Origin: Roseimaritima sediminicola
Lineage (GTDB): Bacteria; Planctomycetota; Planctomycetia; Pirellulales; Pirellulaceae
Reading direction: 5' to 3'
Length of the DNA: 64,000 bases
Assembly (NCBI RefSeq): GCF_009618275.1
Contig: NZ_WIAD01000027.1
Location: forward strand, 1 to 64,000
Made by a program: the position numbers and the translations under genes. Each line of letters opens with the position of its first letter. Position 1 is the stretch's first letter. Below are positions 43,959 through 51,982 of the stretch, piece after piece. The notes under the pieces are model-generated. The model ran no database searches. It was not told the DNA's origin and was given only the letters and a program-made list of their open reading frames with translations.

Positions 43959-45149
43959 TCAGGCGGCTACGCCGGCCGGTTTGCTGGGGCCGTGCTTGGC
44001 CAGCTCCTCGAGCAGCACTGCGGCGGCTTGCGCCGACGCTCCGGGCCGCGCGATCTCGCTGCGCAGGCGATCGAGTTGGCGGTCGATCCGGGCCCGGTAC
44101 AGGGGATCGCTCAACATCGAATCGATGTGCTCGCACAGGAACTGGACCGCTGGTTCGGGCGAGCCGCAGGAGCTGTGTTCGGGAAAGACCGTCTCGCCGG
44201 CGATCAGGTTCGGAAGGGTCATGCTGGAGACGCGGATCAAGCTGCGTCCGGCCATGTAGAACACGCGGCCCACGCGGTAGATCACCGCGGCCGGAGTGCC
44301 TCGAGCCATCATTTCCAGACTGACCGAACCCGACACCATCATCGCGCACTCGGCCATCTCGATGATCTCGCTGGTCTTGCCCACGAAGAAATCGATTGGC
44401 AGGTCGCGGTCCCGAGCGGTTAATTGGTCGCGGCACCAGAGCGCCTGTTTGTCGCGGAAAGCGGCGACTTGGAAGCGTACTTCCGGGAACCGTTTGGCCA
44501 AGCGGCGGATCGATTCCAGCATGACCGGCCAGTTCCGCAGCACCTCGTGTTGGCGCGAACCCGGCAGGACGGCCACCAAACGCTTGCCCGCTTGCTGTTG
44601 TTCGGTCAGATCCGCCAGGACGGCCGGGTCCAGCGACTGCTCGGCCACGTGGTCGAAGAACGGATGGCCCACGCACTGGGCGTCCACGCCGCGCTGCTGA
44701 TACCACTGGCACTCGAAGGGCAGGACCGACAAGACCTTGTCGACGGTGCGGCGGACCTTGCGGATTCGCCACGGGGCCCAAGCCCACAGCTGGGGCGGCA
44801 GGTAGTAGTACACCGGCAGACCGTACTTCTTGGCTCGTTTGGCCATGTGCCAGTTAAAGCCGGGGAAATCGGCCAACAGAACGGCCGAGATGCTGCCCGA
44901 GGCGAATACGGCTTCGGCTTGATCGGCCAAACGCATAAAATGGCCCAGTTTCGGCAGCACTTCCACCACGCCCATCACGGCCAACTGCGTCAGATCGTGA
45001 TCCAGCTCGCAGCCGGCTCGACGCATCTCCGGACCGCCGAACCCTCGCAGTTGGATCTGAGGGTTGCCCTGACGCAGGGCCTGGATCAGGCGAGCGCAGT
45101 GTTGGTCACCGCTGGGTTCGCCCACCGAGAAGAACAATTGTTGGGTCAT
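43959..45149 (-). CDS. lpxB: Lipid-A-disaccharide synthase
   Basis: ATG 45149 begins MTQQLFFSVGEPSGDQHCAR, the conserved N-terminal loop, giving 396 residues; further upstream open frame is not conserved. LpxB joins UDP-2,3-diacylglucosamine and lipid X to make the lipid A disaccharide on the inner face of the cytoplasmic membrane. Family text: GFGGPEMRRAGCELDHDLTQ, LADFPGFNWHMAKRAKKYGL, YYLPPQLWAWAPWRIRKVRR, VLPGSRQHEVLRNWP and SGSVSLEMMARGTPAAVIYR. It supports a lipopolysaccharide outer membrane in this organism. Other lpx genes are not adjacent. The 3' end faces the sulfatase across a hairpin pair. Confidence 0.95.
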   Translation of the reverse strand: MTQQLFFSVGEPSGDQHCARLIQALRQGNPQIQLRGFGGPEMRRAGCELDHDLTQLAVMGVVEVLPKLGHFMRLADQAEAVFASGSISAVLLADFPGFNWHMAKRAKKYGLPVYYYLPPQLWAWAPWRIRKVRRTVDKVLSVLPFECQWYQQRGVDAQCVGHPFFDHVAEQSLDPAVLADLTEQQQAGKRLVAVLPGSRQHEVLRNWPVMLESIRRLAKRFPEVRFQVAAFRDKQALWCRDQLTARDRDLPIDFFVGKTSEIIEMAECAMMVSGSVSLEMMARGTPAAVIYRVGRVFYMAGRSLIRVSSMTLPNLIAGETVFPEHSSCGSPEPAVQFLCEHIDSMLSDPLYRARIDRQLDRLRSEIARPGASAQAAAVLLEELAKHGPSKPAGVAA

Positions 45150-45285
45150 TGCAGGTACGGTTACAATTGGTCGAGGAGCGAATGGTGGCACCGACATGCG
45201 GCTATAACAATTGCCGCCGGTCGCCGTCAAGCGAGACTCGGCGTCTTGTCTTCCGCCTGCGGCCTTCGACACACAAGGATCCCCC

Positions 45286-45768
45286 ATGCTGTTGCCCACA
45301 TCCAGCGAATTCCACGGTCAGATGCAAGGCAGTTGGGAGGCGTTGGGCGAAGGTGCCCCGACCCTGTCCGCGCTGGCCGCCGTGTGTGCTCGAGTCGTCA
45401 TCGACCCACCGACGCAGAGCGAGACGCTGTCGCCCGAGGCCGAAGCGATCCTGTACGCCGCCAAGGACCGGGGCGTGATCGAGGTGCGCGGCGTGCGAAC
45501 CGCCTTCGAAGCTCCGGCTCGCCTCTTGGCGGTGTATGTGGAGCTGGACGAACACCGTACGATCGCCTTTCGCAACCGCGAGGACCCGCGCGTCACCGTC
45601 CGCTTCTTCGAAGCCTTCTGTCAGCTGTGCCGCAGCGGTTTGATCCTGCACCACCTGCACCGCGATTTTTCGCTGTCCCAAGCCGGTTTCGAAGCGGCCA
45701 GCGGAGTCGACCACGAGGCCGTCAAACCGCTGCTGGGCGAAGCCACCGAGTTCGGGTTACACGACTAG
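45286..45768 (+). CDS. Conserved hypothetical protein
   Basis: ATG 45286 with AAGGA ten bases upstream gives 160 residues; an upstream in-frame ATG at 45211 is less likely. The text (LPTSSEFHGQMQGSWEALGE, VRFFEAFCQLCRSGLILHHL and FSLSQAGFEAASGVD) has no signal peptide or membrane span. Two Cys lie in the motif CQLCRSG and a HHLHRD cluster follows, but the spacing does not match a metal site I know. Codon use resembles its neighbours, so it is probably a real gene. It is divergent from lpxB and is followed by a hairpin pair. Confidence 0.65.
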   Translation: MLLPTSSEFHGQMQGSWEALGEGAPTLSALAAVCARVVIDPPTQSETLSPEAEAILYAAKDRGVIEVRGVRTAFEAPARLLAVYVELDEHRTIAFRNREDPRVTVRFFEAFCQLCRSGLILHHLHRDFSLSQAGFEAASGVDHEAVKPLLGEATEFGLHD

Positions 45769-45776
45769 CGCGAATA

Positions 45777-45857
45777 ATAGTAGCACGGCTGTCCCAGCCG
45801 TGAACCTGGCTGCTCTCGGCTGGGACAGCCTCGGCTGAGGACAGCCGAGCTACTATG
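45777..45857. repeat. Paired TCC/GGA-loop hairpins with partial duplication
   Basis: CACGGCTG-TCC-CAGCCGTG is followed by CTCGGCTG-GGA-CAGCC and a second overlapping copy CTCGGCTG-AGGA-CAGCCGAG, framed by TAGTAGC and GCTACTA. The set fills the space between the stop codon at 45768 and that of the minus-strand gene at 45864. Confidence 0.9.
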
Positions 45858-45863
45858 GCCGCT

Positions 45864-47027
45864 CTAACGGGGATGATAGATGCGGTTGAACGCCGCCGGA
45901 TCGAAGGGGTCGCTGACCGGCGGCAAGCGCGTGGGCCGGTTCGAGCCGGCGGACGGCGAGGCGGCGGAGGCGGAGGAGGCCTCGGCGGCGGCGGTGTCGG
46001 CCGCCGGAGCGGTGGCCACCATCGCGGGCGTTGCCGCAGCGGCCGCCCACTGGGATTGCCGTTGGCTCATCGCCACGATCCACGCCTCGAGGGTTTCCCG
46101 CAGCGACTCGTCGCCGAGCGTCAGGGGAGCCGCGGACGCATCGCCGTGCGCCTCGCCAGCACGCACCAACAACGGGCTCGCCTCGGGATGTTCGTCGTTG
46201 ATCCACCGCAGCAGTCTGGTCAGGTTTTGCCGCGTGTGGTTGGCGGGCAGCCGTTGCCCCGAACCGAAATGTTCCAGCTGCCAGATCGCCGAAGACGCGC
46301 CGCCATGACAGCCCGCCTGACCACAGCGGTTGATCAACAGGGGCTGGATCTTTCGCGTATAGCTCAACAGCAGATCGCGTCGCAGCGTGGCGATCGGTTC
46401 GTGCGCGTCGTCGCCAGGGGAGGGCGACATGTCCCCGGCAAAACGCGGGGAAGGCAGCATGTCGTTGCCGGGGGGCGTGGCCTTCTCGAAGAAACGCTCT
46501 GGCCTCGCAACGCCCTCCTGCTGGTCGATTTCCGACGCTCCGGCGGGCTCTGAGGACGCTTGTCGCCGGCGAGCACTCTTCAGCAGAGCCGCCATGGCCA
46601 TGCCGCGGCGGTCGCTGGGAGCCAGCCGCTGGAGCGTCCTGAGTTCCGCTTCGGCGATGTCCAGCAGGCCCTGCTGGATCGCCCAGCGAAGGTCCGCAAA
46701 GCGAGCCGAGAGGCTGTGCTGGGGGCGATGCTGCACCCGGTAGGCGTACAGCTGTTCGAGCGTTTCCGCCCAGTGCAGCACCTGGGCTTCGGGCAAACGA
46801 ATGGAAGCCTGATCGGATTGTTCGATTCTGACGAACGCCCCGTCGATCACGGCTCGGCCCGGCAGCACGTTGCCGTTGTCCAAGAGGACGTAGCCGGCGG
46901 GCGACGACGGGGACGGGGACGGGCCTTGCGCGCACGCCGGAATCGCCCCGCCAGGCCAACCCCAGGGGCCGCCGGCGAGCGTGGCCAGAAGCAATACGCG
47001 GCAGATCGTTCGACGAAGCAAGCTCAT
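45864..47027 (-). CDS. Secreted protein with C-x4-CH haem-like motif
   Basis: The 387-residue protein starts with a signal peptide (MSLLRRTICRVLLLATLAGG). The first domain (GYVLLDNGNVLPGRAVIDGA) is a small beta fold common in planctomycete secreted proteins. Residues from about 220 carry YTRKIQPLLINRCGQAGCHG, which looks like the planctomycete cytochrome c-type domain but spaces the cysteines C-x4-CH rather than C-x2-CH; haem binding is therefore uncertain. The last 90 residues are Ala/Ser-rich and low-complexity, ending NRIYHPR. No enzyme domain is fused. Probably periplasmic and perhaps a redox or structural protein. Confidence 0.75.
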   Translation of the reverse strand: MSLLRRTICRVLLLATLAGGPWGWPGGAIPACAQGPSPSPSSPAGYVLLDNGNVLPGRAVIDGAFVRIEQSDQASIRLPEAQVLHWAETLEQLYAYRVQHRPQHSLSARFADLRWAIQQGLLDIAEAELRTLQRLAPSDRRGMAMAALLKSARRRQASSEPAGASEIDQQEGVARPERFFEKATPPGNDMLPSPRFAGDMSPSPGDDAHEPIATLRRDLLLSYTRKIQPLLINRCGQAGCHGGASSAIWQLEHFGSGQRLPANHTRQNLTRLLRWINDEHPEASPLLVRAGEAHGDASAAPLTLGDESLRETLEAWIVAMSQRQSQWAAAAATPAMVATAPAADTAAAEASSASAASPSAGSNRPTRLPPVSDPFDPAAFNRIYHPR

Positions 47028-47414
47028 AACGGCCGGACACTAGCAATTGCTCGGCGGCCGGGTCAAGCCAGCCCCCTGCCGCTGACGCCCCTGCCGCTGA
47101 CACCCCCGCCGGTGGCGCCCGTTCGCTGGCACCCGTGCCGGTTCGGCCAGCGACGCCGCGATGCGGTGGTCCGACCGCGGCTGTTGTTCAAACGCAACAT
47201 CGATGTGGCTCGGCGGCGACAGGGCCGGCCGCCGAGGGGATCTGCGCCGCGACGAGTAAGTCCTTTCTCTCGTTGGGTTTAAGGGGGTGCGCGGAGCCCG
47301 GATTAAGATTCCTGGCACGGCGCCTGCAAAGCTTGCTGCCAACGACTGTCTTGATCCGTCCGAAAACCGTTTCCTCTGAAAAACTGCACGGCTCTCGCGA
47401 GCCACGTTACTGCG
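47028..47414. other. Divergent intergenic region
   Basis: 387 bp without a gene between divergent starts. It holds a short stutter of CCCCTGCCGCTGACG (two to three copies, 47073-47105). Open frames crossing it run antisense into known genes. No clear promoter boxes were found. Confidence 0.5.
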
Positions 47415-48293
47415 ATGCATTGTGTTCATTCCGCCGACCTCGCCGCCATGTTGGCCCATTACGGACCCGGCTTGCTGTACGACCGAAACCTGCTGCCCGC
47501 CGAGGCGATGACCGGGTACTGGACGGCGAGCCGGCATCGCTTCGACCTCTGGCATCACGCCATCGGCCGTTACCGGCGCATCGAAAAAACCGCCCCGGCC
47601 GCCCTGCTGCGGCAGTGGTGGCAGGAGCACGTGCCGATGCTCGAAGAGGTGCTGGTCAGCGAGACGTTGACGCGTGTGTACGCCGCCCTGGGGGCGGGCC
47701 TGGACCGGCAGTGCGAGCAGAGCGAGCTGAAGCCCGTGCTGCATTCGGTCCATGTTACCCACATCGAAGTCCGGAACCGCGTGTTGCAGCTGATGGTCTA
47801 CGGACGGGGCAGCAGCATCGACCAGGCGGTGCGTCTGAACCGGTTGCGTACCGAAGTCGAACGCTGGACCGATGTGCTGCTCGGAGCGATGGCGGCCGTA
47901 TTTCCCGAACCGCTCGAGTACGCGTTCAACCAGCGCCGCGCAGCGGCCCATGGCAAGGACGTCCGCAGTTTACCGATCGGCGCGGCGCGGGATACCGCCA
48001 ACTGGCTGGCCGCCGCGACCCTGCGCAGCGTTCTGGAACGTCGCACGTCGCCACACCCCGCCCTCCCGGATGCGAATCGACAGGTCGCACGGGCTGTGAT
48101 GCTGTGCCTGCGGCCGGACCTGTTCGATTCGGTGGGACTGATGAAATCGCTGTGGCTCAAACGCATGCAAGCCGGCGTCGAGCAAGCCGATCGCGTGCTC
48201 GAGGAGATGACGGCACCGGAGCTGAATTCGGGCAGCATCCTGGGCGGTTACGAGGCGGTACGCAGTTCGGATACCCTGCGCCGCCTGTTGTAA
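47415..48293 (+). CDS. Conserved hypothetical protein, mostly helical
   Basis: ATG 47415 (MHCVHSADLAAMLAHYGPG) gives 292 residues with no signal peptide and no membrane span. The protein looks helical throughout; phrases include ASRHRFDLWHHAIGRYRRIE, YAFNQRRAAAHGKDVRSLPI and WTDVLLGAMAAVFPEPLEYA. I do not recognise a domain. Codon use and the absence of competing frames support a real gene. It is divergent from the C-x4-CH protein and converges with the leucine-rich-repeat gene, with only 10 bp between their stop codons. Confidence 0.7.
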   Translation: MHCVHSADLAAMLAHYGPGLLYDRNLLPAEAMTGYWTASRHRFDLWHHAIGRYRRIEKTAPAALLRQWWQEHVPMLEEVLVSETLTRVYAALGAGLDRQCEQSELKPVLHSVHVTHIEVRNRVLQLMVYGRGSSIDQAVRLNRLRTEVERWTDVLLGAMAAVFPEPLEYAFNQRRAAAHGKDVRSLPIGAARDTANWLAAATLRSVLERRTSPHPALPDANRQVARAVMLCLRPDLFDSVGLMKSLWLKRMQAGVEQADRVLEEMTAPELNSGSILGGYEAVRSSDTLRRLL

Positions 48294-48303
48294 CCCGGCC
48301 GGC

Positions 48304-49146
48304 CTACTCGTCGAACACGTCGACGCCCACGGCTTTGAGGGCTTCGATCTGCTCGCCCTTGGCCTGTTCACTCAGTGGGTTCTCGCCCAGGTACAGGCGG
48401 AGGTAGGGTGCGAAGCGTTTGGCGTCCGCCGCGTCGGCCTGGCACATTTTGACCAGCGGCTGGAGATCCTTGATCTTGTTGTTGCTGATCAGCAGCAGGT
48501 TCAATTCCTTCAGGCCGACCAGGGGCTGGAGGTCTTCGATGGCGTTGGAACGGACGTTCAGAGTGGAAAGCCACTGAAGTTTGGCGACCGGTCCCAGATC
48601 GCTCAGTTGATTGTTCTCGGCGTCGAGCGACCAGATTTTCGTCAGCTGGGCGATGGGTTCGAGCGTTTTCAGTTGGTTGCTGGCCACGTACAGCGTCCGC
48701 AGGTTGGCCATTTTCTGCAGCGGTTTCAGGTCGCTGATCTGGTTCCGCGAGACGTCCAACAGCTGCATGCCGGTCAAGTCTTTCAGCGGTTCGAGGGTTT
48801 TGATTTTGTTGCCGGCCAACGTCACGCTCTGCAAGCGTTTCAGTTCCGCAATCGGCTTCAGGTCCGTGATCTCGTTGTCCTCCAGGTCCAACAGCATCAC
48901 GGCCGGGCAGTGCTGCAGCCCTTCCAGGTTCTTGATGCCTTTGCCGCGGCCGACGACGCGGGAAATATTCTGGACGTCCTCTTTGGTAATCGGCTCGTCG
49001 TTGTAGCGTTTTTCGAAGACTTCGGCCCGCACGGCGGCCTCGAGGGCGGGGTCGGGGAACAGTCGCGGGGGATCATCATCGGCGAAGCAGGTTGCGGAGA
49101 AGGCGGCAGCGGTCGTCAGGCACAAAAATACGCAGCAACGCATCAT
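48304..49146 (-). CDS. Exported leucine-rich-repeat protein
   Basis: The 280-residue protein has a signal peptide (MMRCCVFLCLTTAAAFSATC) and about seven 22-residue leucine-rich repeats of the internalin type, for example LKRLQSVTLAGNKIKTLEPL, TGMQLLDVSRNQISDLKPL and LRTLYVASNQLKTLEPIAQL. Such arcs bind protein or carbohydrate partners outside the cytoplasm. The N-terminal cap (ALEAAVRAEVFEKRYNDEPI) is typical of planctomycete versions. There is no anchor at the C-terminus (GVDVFDE), so the protein is periplasmic or released. Confidence 0.9.
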   Translation of the reverse strand: MMRCCVFLCLTTAAAFSATCFADDDPPRLFPDPALEAAVRAEVFEKRYNDEPITKEDVQNISRVVGRGKGIKNLEGLQHCPAVMLLDLEDNEITDLKPIAELKRLQSVTLAGNKIKTLEPLKDLTGMQLLDVSRNQISDLKPLQKMANLRTLYVASNQLKTLEPIAQLTKIWSLDAENNQLSDLGPVAKLQWLSTLNVRSNAIEDLQPLVGLKELNLLLISNNKIKDLQPLVKMCQADAADAKRFAPYLRLYLGENPLSEQAKGEQIEALKAVGVDVFDE

Positions 49147-49502
49147 CGATCTCGAACAGAAAGGAAGGAATGGGAAAGGTGGGAGACCCTTCAGCCTAAT
49201 TCCTCGCCACCGCGGCGACTACTAGCGTTTGCCCCGGTTCAAGAGAGCAAGCCCGGCCAACACCGAAACGGCCGATCGGACCAGCGGCTCCGGACGGCCT
49301 GCGGAGCGTGGGGTATTCGCCGCGCACTGGCCCGGTTTTGATGGGACGGAAAGTCCCCTTGCGCGGTCTGGAGGGGGCTGGAAGAGCGGTTTTTTTCGCG
49401 AACTGGACTCGACCAGCTGTTAATGTTTGATGGGCTGGTAATATGAGACCCTGCTGGCGTTGTTTTTGTCATCCGGACGTGGTCGCAGAAAGTGGGGAGC
49501 GT
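49147..49502. other. Divergent intergenic region before the sigma factor gene
   Basis: 355 bp without a convincing gene. ATG 49443 is in frame with the sigma factor and may be an alternative start, but it lacks a ribosome site. No palindromic operator stands out. Confidence 0.5.
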
Positions 49503-50078
49503 GTGAGCGAAGAGGCGGAATTGATCGATGCCGCCCTTGAGGGGGACGCCGAGGCATTCGGCACGCTGGTGCAGAACCACCAGGACCGCCTGTTCGGAGC
49601 CATGCTGCAAGTGACGCGTTCGGCCGAAGAAGCCGAGGACGTCGTGCAGGAGGCCTTCGTACGCGCATACGTCAAACTGCACACCTTCCAGCGGAATAGC
49701 CGCTTTTTTACTTGGCTGTATCGGATCGCGTTCAACAGCGCCCTGTCGCGGCGGCGGCGAAAGCGAGCCAGTATCTCCCTGGATCAGACCCGCGAAGTCA
49801 CCGGATTGGAACCGGTCGATCAAGTCGCAGCGCCCGACGATCGGCTGCTCCGCGGCGAACGCATCGACATGGTCCGCGTGGCCCTCGATCGATTGACCGA
49901 CGAGCACCGGGCGATCATGGTCTTGCGAGAAATGGAGAATCATGCGTATGAGGAGATCGCCGAAATCCTCGAGATCTCGATCGGGACCGTCCGCAGCCGC
50001 TTGAATCGGGCTAGGACCCAGCTGCGACAGACGCTCGAAGCGATGCAGCAGGCCGATGAGTATCCCGAGGATGCCTGA
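49503..50078 (+). CDS. RNA polymerase ECF-type sigma factor
   Basis: GTG 49503 is chosen because GGGGAG precedes it; this gives 191 residues. Region 2 is clear (FGTLVQNHQDRLFGAMLQVT, VVQEAFVRAYVKLHTFQ, FFTWLYRIAFNSALSRRRRK), as is region 4 with its helix-turn-helix (LTDEHRAIMVLREMENHAYE, IAEILEISIGTVRSRLNRAR). Such factors direct polymerase to stress or envelope genes. No membrane anti-sigma gene follows; instead a small zinc-ribbon protein gene lies downstream, a pairing I have seen in planctomycete genomes. The target promoters are unknown. Confidence 0.93.
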   Translation: MSEEAELIDAALEGDAEAFGTLVQNHQDRLFGAMLQVTRSAEEAEDVVQEAFVRAYVKLHTFQRNSRFFTWLYRIAFNSALSRRRRKRASISLDQTREVTGLEPVDQVAAPDDRLLRGERIDMVRVALDRLTDEHRAIMVLREMENHAYEEIAEILEISIGTVRSRLNRARTQLRQTLEAMQQADEYPEDA

Positions 50079-50136
50079 TGCCGCGGTGGGCAGCGGGCTG
50101 TGTCTTCTTTTGCCAAGCGGTCCGGGCGAGGCGTGT

Positions 50137-50430
50137 ATGGCCGATTCGAACGCAAACCCAGCGTCCCACTCGAAGTTCCGTTCCGGTTCCGGTCCCCAGC
50201 ACTTGGACCTGAGCTCCGACGCCGCGATGCGCAAAGACGCCACCGCGGCGAGCCGCGCCAGCCGACCGTTTCTGGGCGTGATGTTTCGCTGCTGCAACCT
50301 CTACGCCCGGCTGTACCGCTTGGACGACCTGACGGCCTACAGCGGTCGCTGTCCCCGCTGTGGCAAACGCTTGCGAGTGCCGATCGGCAGCGGCGGAACC
50401 GGCCAGCGTTTCTTCGAAACCAACAGCTAG
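50137..50430 (+). CDS. Small conserved zinc-ribbon-like protein
   Basis: ATG 50137 with GGGCGAGG upstream gives 97 residues; in-frame ATG codons at 50056 and 50074 overlap the sigma factor gene and are alternatives. The C-terminal 55 residues (GVMFRCCNLYARLYRL, YSGRCPRCGKRLRVPIGSGG) contain a C-C and a C-x2-C pair, suggesting one zinc site, and end with GQRFFETNS. The N-terminal half is Ser/Ala-rich and disordered. Linked with the sigma factor gene on the same strand, it may be cotranscribed. No signal peptide. Confidence 0.75.
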   Translation: MADSNANPASHSKFRSGSGPQHLDLSSDAAMRKDATAASRASRPFLGVMFRCCNLYARLYRLDDLTAYSGRCPRCGKRLRVPIGSGGTGQRFFETNS

Positions 50431-50451
50431 CTTCAGCCCCGTCCCCACACG

Positions 50452-51160
50452 CACCCGGTGTGTCGCCTCGCCAACGAACCAGCCGCGGAGCAGCGGCAGG
50501 CGGTAGCCTGGGGCGCGAGCCCCAGAACGCCGCCCCCAAATCCACGCTAGCTCCGGAGGAGCGACATGACGACCGCACGTCACCCCTCCGGGGTTTATCG
50601 TTTGGTGGGGCCATGCCCCAGGGGCTCGCGCCCCTGGCTACCACATGTCCTCGCTCCGCGAATTTCGAGGACCAACCGTGGAGCGAATATCCAATACCCA
50701 ACCGCTCCGGGAATTTCCAATACCCAACCGCATCGCGGAGCGATTGCCCGGTGACCAACCGCGGGGCGTGCCTCGAAAAACGCAATCCACGACGCTCCTC
50801 GACAACGCGTGTCGCCCCGCCAACGAACCAGCCGCGGAGCGGCGGCAGGTGGTAGCCTGGGGCGCAAGCCCCAGGAACGGTGCCCCCAACCCACACGCTA
50901 GCTCCGGAGGAGCGACATGAAGACCGTGTGCCACCCCTCCGGGGTTTAGCGTTTGGTGGGGCGTGAGCCCCAGGGGCTCGCGCCCCTGGCTACCGCATGT
51001 CCTCGCTCCGCGAATTTCCAACGCCCAACCGCTCCGCGGTTTTCCGGTACCCAACCCGGGCTCGCGCCCCTGGCTACCGCATGTCCTCGCTCCGCGAATT
51101 TCCAATACCCAACCGCTCTGCGAATTTTCGGCACCCAACCGCGGCGCGGCGAGAACATTT
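50452..51160. repeat. Second composite hairpin repeat cluster
   Basis: Two near-complete and one partial inverted copies of the 400-bp unit of 21945-24105: ACATGTCCTCGCTCCGCGAA recurs at about 50642, 50996 and 51079. Hairpins include GCTCC-GGA-GGAGC, ACCCC-TCC-GGGGT, GGGGC-GTGA-GCCCC and AGGGGC-TCGC-GCCCCT. Text of the type ATACCCAACCGCTCCGCGAA is repeated in short form between them. There is no transposase here, and the open frames are by-products. Confidence 0.88.
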
Positions 51161-51349
51161 TTACATGCAACCGCGCGCGTGCTCTGTCCCCGGCGGTGCT
51201 CTGTCCCCGGCGGTGGTCCCCGGCGGTGTGTTGTCCTCGCGGGGATGCTGGGGATTGGCATTGGCCGCGGAGGGTGGGTTTGCTATGAAGCTTTTGCTAT
51301 TGCTCTTGCCTTCGCTTTTATCACGTCGCCTGGAAACCCAAGCTGAATC

Positions 51350-51982
51350 GTGCTCGCTGATTACAAAGTTGGACGCTGCTCGCGGCGCTGCTATATCGAG
51401 GACCGGCCGCTGGAGCCGGGCGAGACGTTTTATTCGGTCGTTATCCCCGACGATCACGGCGAACTGCAGCGCCGCGACTATTCGGCGCGCGCCTGGTCCG
51501 AGCCCGCGGAGGGGAATCCGGGGCCGCCGGAGGGCACCCTGGGCTGGTGGAAAGGCCGGATTCCCGAAGCCGGCGAGCAGAAATTGGTCCTCGCTCCCAA
51601 CCCGGTCTTGATCGAGATCCTGCGGCAATTGCTGGCCGATCCCGGGCGCGGACCCCTGGCCTACCTGTTGGCCCTGCTCTTGATGCGCCGCCGTGTCGTC
51701 CGCCCCCTGCCCTCCACCGAACCCACAACCCCCGCCGACGCAACCAACCCCGCCGACGCAACCAACCCCGCCGACGCAACCAACCCCGCCGACGCAACCA
51801 ACCCCGCCGACGCAACCAACCCCGCTGACGCCGCGGATTCCACCGCCGCGTTGCCCGTGCTGACCATCGAGGTGCTCCCCGACGGCGAGACGATCGATGT
51901 CCCCCAGTGGGAGATCCGCCCGGAAGATGCAACCAACCTGCGGGATGAACTGAACGAACTGCTGTACTGCGAAGCCGAATGA
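51350..51982 (+). CDS. Conserved planctomycete protein with ADATNP repeats
   Basis: GTG 51350 gives 210 residues. The first 100 residues contain Cys-rich CSRRCYIEDRPLEPGETFYS and DYSARAWSEPAEGNPGPPEG followed by GWWKGRIPEA, a pattern recalled from planctomycete hypothetical proteins. Next comes a hydrophobic segment (GPLAYLLALLLMRRR), then six tandem copies of ADATNP coded by an 18-bp unit (GACGCAACCAACCCCGCC) at about 51737-51828, and an acidic end (LTIEVLPDGETIDVPQWEI). The stop overlaps the next gene's ATG by four bases (ATGA), so the two are translationally coupled. Confidence 0.75.
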   Translation: MLADYKVGRCSRRCYIEDRPLEPGETFYSVVIPDDHGELQRRDYSARAWSEPAEGNPGPPEGTLGWWKGRIPEAGEQKLVLAPNPVLIEILRQLLADPGRGPLAYLLALLLMRRRVVRPLPSTEPTTPADATNPADATNPADATNPADATNPADATNPADAADSTAALPVLTIEVLPDGETIDVPQWEIRPEDATNLRDELNELLYCEAE

